Virus record (IMG/VR): IMGVR_UViG_3300003323_000190
Coordinates: 1 to 41,433 of that record
DNA length: 41,433 bases
Strand: one strand, 5' to 3'
DNA from: a virus
This document shows positions 39,078 through 41,433 of the stretch, piece after piece; position 1 is the stretch's first letter; each line of letters begins with the position of its first letter. The notes beneath the pieces were generated by a model. The model ran no database searches. It was not told the DNA's origin and worked only from the letters and a program-made list of their open reading frames with translations. Made by a program: the position numbers and the translations under genes.

Positions 39078-39695
39078 ATGCCTACAGGATATACAGCGTG
39101 CATTGAGGGTGGGGCGACATTCGAGCAATTCGTATGGCAATGCGCCCGCGGTATGGGTGCGTTAATTATGATGAGGGACGATCCATGGGATAAGCCCGTG
39201 CCGGATTCTTTTGAACCCGCCTCCTATTATAAGGATAGGATCACGGAAGCTGAGAATGAAATCAACTATCTTAATGGGCTTCCTGATGAAGCTATTACAG
39301 AGCGTCAGGTAGCAGATAATGCCCGAATCCGTGAGGATAACAACCGCCGCAGGGTAAAGCATGAAGAAACAAATCTCCGCTACAAGACTATAAAAGAGAA
39401 GGTTCTTGCGTGGAATCCTCCTTCCATCGATCATCAGGGGCTTAAAGATTTCATGCTAGAGCAGATCGCAGTAAGCACGCGCTGGGATAGCCTCTATCAA
39501 GAAAAGGAAAATCCTATTGTCAGCCCTGAAGAATGGCGGAAGACAAAGCTTGCCGAAGCACAAAAGTATCTGGCTAGGGCAAAAGATGATTGGAACAAAG
39601 AACAGGAACGCACCGCAGGCCGGAATTTGTGGATCAAGCAGTTGCGTGATTCCATTCCGCAGCCGGAAGTCTTCAAGAAAATCACGACGATCTAA
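39078..39695 (+). CDS. Hypothetical conserved phage protein (MPTGYTACIE family-like)
   Basis: A 205-residue protein starting MPTGYTACIEGGATFEQFVWQCARGMGALIMMRDDP, an N-terminus that recurs in proteins of many phages. The rest is a long coiled coil (YYKDRITEAENEINYLNGL... and EEWRKTKLAEAQKYLARAKDDWNKEQERT). AGAAAGGAACA precedes the ATG. Function unknown. Confidence 0.7.
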   Translation: MPTGYTACIEGGATFEQFVWQCARGMGALIMMRDDPWDKPVPDSFEPASYYKDRITEAENEINYLNGLPDEAITERQVADNARIREDNNRRRVKHEETNLRYKTIKEKVLAWNPPSIDHQGLKDFMLEQIAVSTRWDSLYQEKENPIVSPEEWRKTKLAEAQKYLARAKDDWNKEQERTAGRNLWIKQLRDSIPQPEVFKKITTI

Positions 39696-39715
39696 CACTA
39701 CAGGAGGGTAACTAG

Positions 39716-39865
39716 ATGAAAAAGATTATTAGAACCATAATTTTGCTTCCGACATATCCACTCATATTCTTGGCGTGGTTGCTCGAAAGAGAAGAATACG
39801 ATGAGCGCAATGTGTGGAGTTGCGGCGGTCGCGCAGCGCTTATGATGGATTGGCGTAATCAGTAG
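39716..39865 (+). CDS. Small membrane protein (49 aa)
   Basis: A 49-codon frame with AGGAGGG before the ATG and one hydrophobic segment (TIILLPTYPLIFLAWLL) followed by an acidic then basic tail. Function unknown. Confidence 0.5.
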   Translation: MKKIIRTIILLPTYPLIFLAWLLEREEYDERNVWSCGGRAALMMDWRNQ

Positions 39866-39882
39866 TAACAGATGAGGCGTGT

Positions 39883-40224
39883 ATGACAAAAGGAAAACTA
39901 AGACCTCCGGGATGGACAGCAAGAGAAGCATTGGCATGTGCTTATTGTTGGGCTGCTTTCGCTTGTCCACAAGATAGGGAAGATACACCCGAAGGGTATT
40001 GGCTATCAATTAGTGAACAGGCCAGGAATTGGTATAGAGATGGGGTAGATAAGCTTTTCCTGTTGTCAGTTATCCAAAGAGAGGCTGTTGCTGTTCCCCC
40101 TGTTCATTCTTTAGGAACGCCAAAGATCAAAGAGCTTGCAACTGCATTAAATATGAAAGCAGAGCACCGCGTTAGAAAAATCCTAACAGCCGTTCTTATG
40201 ACTTTCAAAACAGCAACATTGTAA
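39883..40224 (+). CDS. Hypothetical protein
   Basis: A 113-residue protein with aromatic-rich, charged middle (GYWLSISEQARNWYRDGVDKLFLLSVI) and a basic C-terminus (ALNMKAEHRVRKILTAVLMTFKTATL). Not recognised. The next gene starts right after its stop. Confidence 0.5.
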   Translation: MTKGKLRPPGWTAREALACAYCWAAFACPQDREDTPEGYWLSISEQARNWYRDGVDKLFLLSVIQREAVAVPPVHSLGTPKIKELATALNMKAEHRVRKILTAVLMTFKTATL

Positions 40225-40617
40225 ATGTACGGTCTTATTATGGAAAAAAGAACATTTGAGGCAGGACAAGCAATAGAATTTCCTTATCCGTTTATTCGGG
40301 TAGAGGTCGATCTATTTGACGGTGAAGGAATGTCCAAGCAACCATCATGGCAACCAGGCATCCGCTATGTGCAACATGGATATGATGATGCTTTGGCGGT
40401 GGCTGATGGTATTGGTAAGCAGTGTATAAATATTATCAGCATTCACAAGCCCGGCCAGTATCCAGAGAGAGTGTTCTATACCCGTCGCTGGTATACGCCA
40501 GATGGAAAAATATTCGGAAAACGTCAATTGAGAATAAAGGCAACGCCAGCATTTAGAAGGTTAGTTTCTGGGTATGAATATCCATACGAATTAGCAACTG
40601 AAGAAAGTGATCGGTAA
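40225..40617 (+). CDS. Hypothetical protein
   Basis: A 130-residue beta-rich protein (FPYPFIRVEVDLFDGEGM...QPGIRYVQHGYDDALAVADGIGKQCINIISIHKPG). ATG 40240 (MEKRTF) is an alternative start. No known motif; part of the right plus-strand accessory genes. Confidence 0.5.
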   Translation: MYGLIMEKRTFEAGQAIEFPYPFIRVEVDLFDGEGMSKQPSWQPGIRYVQHGYDDALAVADGIGKQCINIISIHKPGQYPERVFYTRRWYTPDGKIFGKRQLRIKATPAFRRLVSGYEYPYELATEESDR

Positions 40618-40618
40618 C

Positions 40619-40804
40619 ATGTACACGATGAACATAAATGAGCAGGAACTGATAATGCTGCGCGAAGTATGCGACCAGCATGAAGATGTGCTGGATAACT
40701 TTATGAAACCACTCACCCGTGGTCAGCAACACCAGTTACGTGTTCTCAGGGTGTTTATCGGGAAACTCAAAAATTTATCTTCGAGGGATAGCGATAACGT
40801 ATGA
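40619..40804 (+). CDS. Small helical hypothetical protein
   Basis: A 61-residue helical protein (NEQELIMLREVCDQHEDVLDNFMKPLTRGQQHQLRVLRVFIGKL) overlapping the next gene by 4 bp. ATG 40628 is another possible start. Function unknown. Confidence 0.45.
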   Translation: MYTMNINEQELIMLREVCDQHEDVLDNFMKPLTRGQQHQLRVLRVFIGKLKNLSSRDSDNV

Positions 40805-41433
40805 TAGCCGCTCTTTATGTACAAACCAATGGATGCTATTTCGGCCTGCCGGGCGTTGAGCCTTGGGATGTGAAACGGGATGCTCGTAATTATCCTGGGC
40901 CGCACCCTGTGGTAGCTCATCCTCCCTGCCAACGTTGGGGCAAGATGTGGTTCGGCCAGCCACTCGCCATTTCCAAAGGCGCACCCAAGCAAAAGCTAGG
41001 GGATGATGGCGGCTGTTTCGAGTCAGCATTGCAAGCAGTAAGGCGGTGCGGCGGCGTTATTGAACATCCACGGGGCAGCCACGCATGGAAGCACTTTAAC
41101 CTGCCGATCCCAGATGATGCCGGAGGGTGGACCGAGCCAGATGAGCATGGCGGACGGTCCTGCTGTGTGGAGCAGGGAAAATACGGCCATTATGCCCGCA
41201 AACAGACCTGGCTGTATGCCGTGCGGATTGATTTCCCGGAACTGGCTTGGGGACTTACGGAAGCAAAGCTTGATCCAGCAGTTGTGGAACGCATGGGCTT
41301 AAAACGCGCAAAGAGATTGGGCGAGGTCGGGGCGAAGGGCGGCGGCAGGGATAGTACGCCACGCATTGCAACGCCGGTTTCGTTCAGAGATTTGCTTCTG
41401 GCGATGGCCGGGAGCGTTAACCAGTCAAAGGGT
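40801..41433 (+). CDS. Methyltransferase-like phage protein, 3'-partial
   Basis: A reading frame of 211 codons that runs off the window end. It begins MIAALYVQTNGCYFGLPGVEPWDV, has VAHPPCQRWGKMW (about 38-50, the PPC core shared with C5 DNA methylases), GGVIEHPRGSHAWKHF (about 86-101) and a C-terminal RIATPVSFRDLLLAMAG. Members of this phage family lack a clear AdoMet motif, so enzymatic activity is uncertain. If the window is circular, the frame would continue for 8 more codons and stop at 25-27, just before the first gene. Confidence 0.7.
   Translation, partial: MIAALYVQTNGCYFGLPGVEPWDVKRDARNYPGPHPVVAHPPCQRWGKMWFGQPLAISKGAPKQKLGDDGGCFESALQAVRRCGGVIEHPRGSHAWKHFNLPIPDDAGGWTEPDEHGGRSCCVEQGKYGHYARKQTWLYAVRIDFPELAWGLTEAKLDPAVVERMGLKRAKRLGEVGAKGGGRDSTPRIATPVSFRDLLLAMAGSVNQSKG

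Noticed and set aside
41060-41302. 80-codon frame near the window end
   Set aside because: Shadow of the longer frame starting at 40801 that carries family motifs.
1-41433. CRISPR arrays, complete tRNA genes, insertion sequences, retron or toxin-antitoxin systems
   Set aside because: None seen: no regular spaced repeats, no full cloverleaf, no transposase or reverse transcriptase, and no recognisable toxin/antitoxin pair by reading the translations.

Overview
The window is almost certainly the genome, or nearly the whole genome, of a temperate short-tailed (podovirus-like) double-stranded DNA phage. The evidence is a complete set of virion genes (small and large terminase, P22-type portal, scaffold, N4-gp56-type capsid, adaptor, nozzle-like protein, ejection proteins, tail spike), a lysis cassette, a lambda-like immunity switch, a RecE/RecT pair, an excisionase/integrase pair, and an attachment site next to the integrase. 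That site carries the 3' half of a tRNA-His(GTG) gene. Phage-type genes lie on both sides of it, so this looks like the free (circular or packaged) form and not an integrated prophage with host flanks. The tRNA fragment shows a proteobacterial-type host. It has C at the discriminator position, which argues against the alphaproteobacterial orders whose tRNA-His lost G-1/C73 (Rhizobiales, Rhodobacterales, Caulobacterales). The species cannot be named from sequence alone.

Layout. (1) About 1-5.4 kb, plus strand: small accessory genes, a C5 cytosine methyltransferase, and a first tyrosine recombinase on the minus strand (2296-3150). (2) About 5.3-25.6 kb, minus strand: the late operon. Read in the direction of transcription it runs from the small terminase (25573) through large terminase, portal, scaffold, capsid, adaptor, tail and ejection proteins to an SGNH-esterase tail spike and the lysis genes. 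A good promoter lies in front of it (25609-25637). The capsid gene also has its own candidate promoter and a long structured leader. (3) About 25.7-29.7 kb, minus strand: early/replication operon with a Cro-like repressor, many small genes, two PD-(D/E)XK-type proteins, a lambda-O-like initiator with five internal 12-bp iterons next to an AT-rich tract (probable origin), and a lambda-P-like partner. (4) About 29.7-31.7 kb: immunity region with divergent cro-like and cI-like genes, a zinc-ribbon protein, and a glycosyltransferase gene likely used for lysogenic conversion. (5) About 31.7-38.8 kb, plus strand: second early operon starting at a TTGACA-17-TAATAA promoter flanked and overlapped by two operators. 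It encodes an XRE regulator, small membrane proteins, a SpoU/TrmH RNA methyltransferase, RecE-like exonuclease, RecT, gp49/66-family protein, Xis-like protein and integrase. (6) About 38.86-38.91 kb: attP core. (7) About 39-41.4 kb, plus strand: accessory genes ending in a methyltransferase-like gene open at the window end.

How the parts fit. Operators of the form TATTAGA-N3-TCTAATA lie in both early promoters in the same register, so one repressor probably silences replication and recombination operons together. Integrase plus Xis act at the tRNA-His attP. RecE/RecT and the nucleases support replication and recombination of the phage DNA.

The most unusual signals are non-coding. A ~150-nt segment between two genes upstream of recT (34974-35123) folds into three hairpins, two of which have loops complementary over 8 nt (a potential kissing loop). 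Other strong hairpins occupy the spacers at 36182-36293 and 36734-36761, and the capsid leader carries a duplicated hairpin motif. Many genes of 25-60 codons, mostly single-pass membrane proteins or zinc ribbons, fill the spaces between larger genes.
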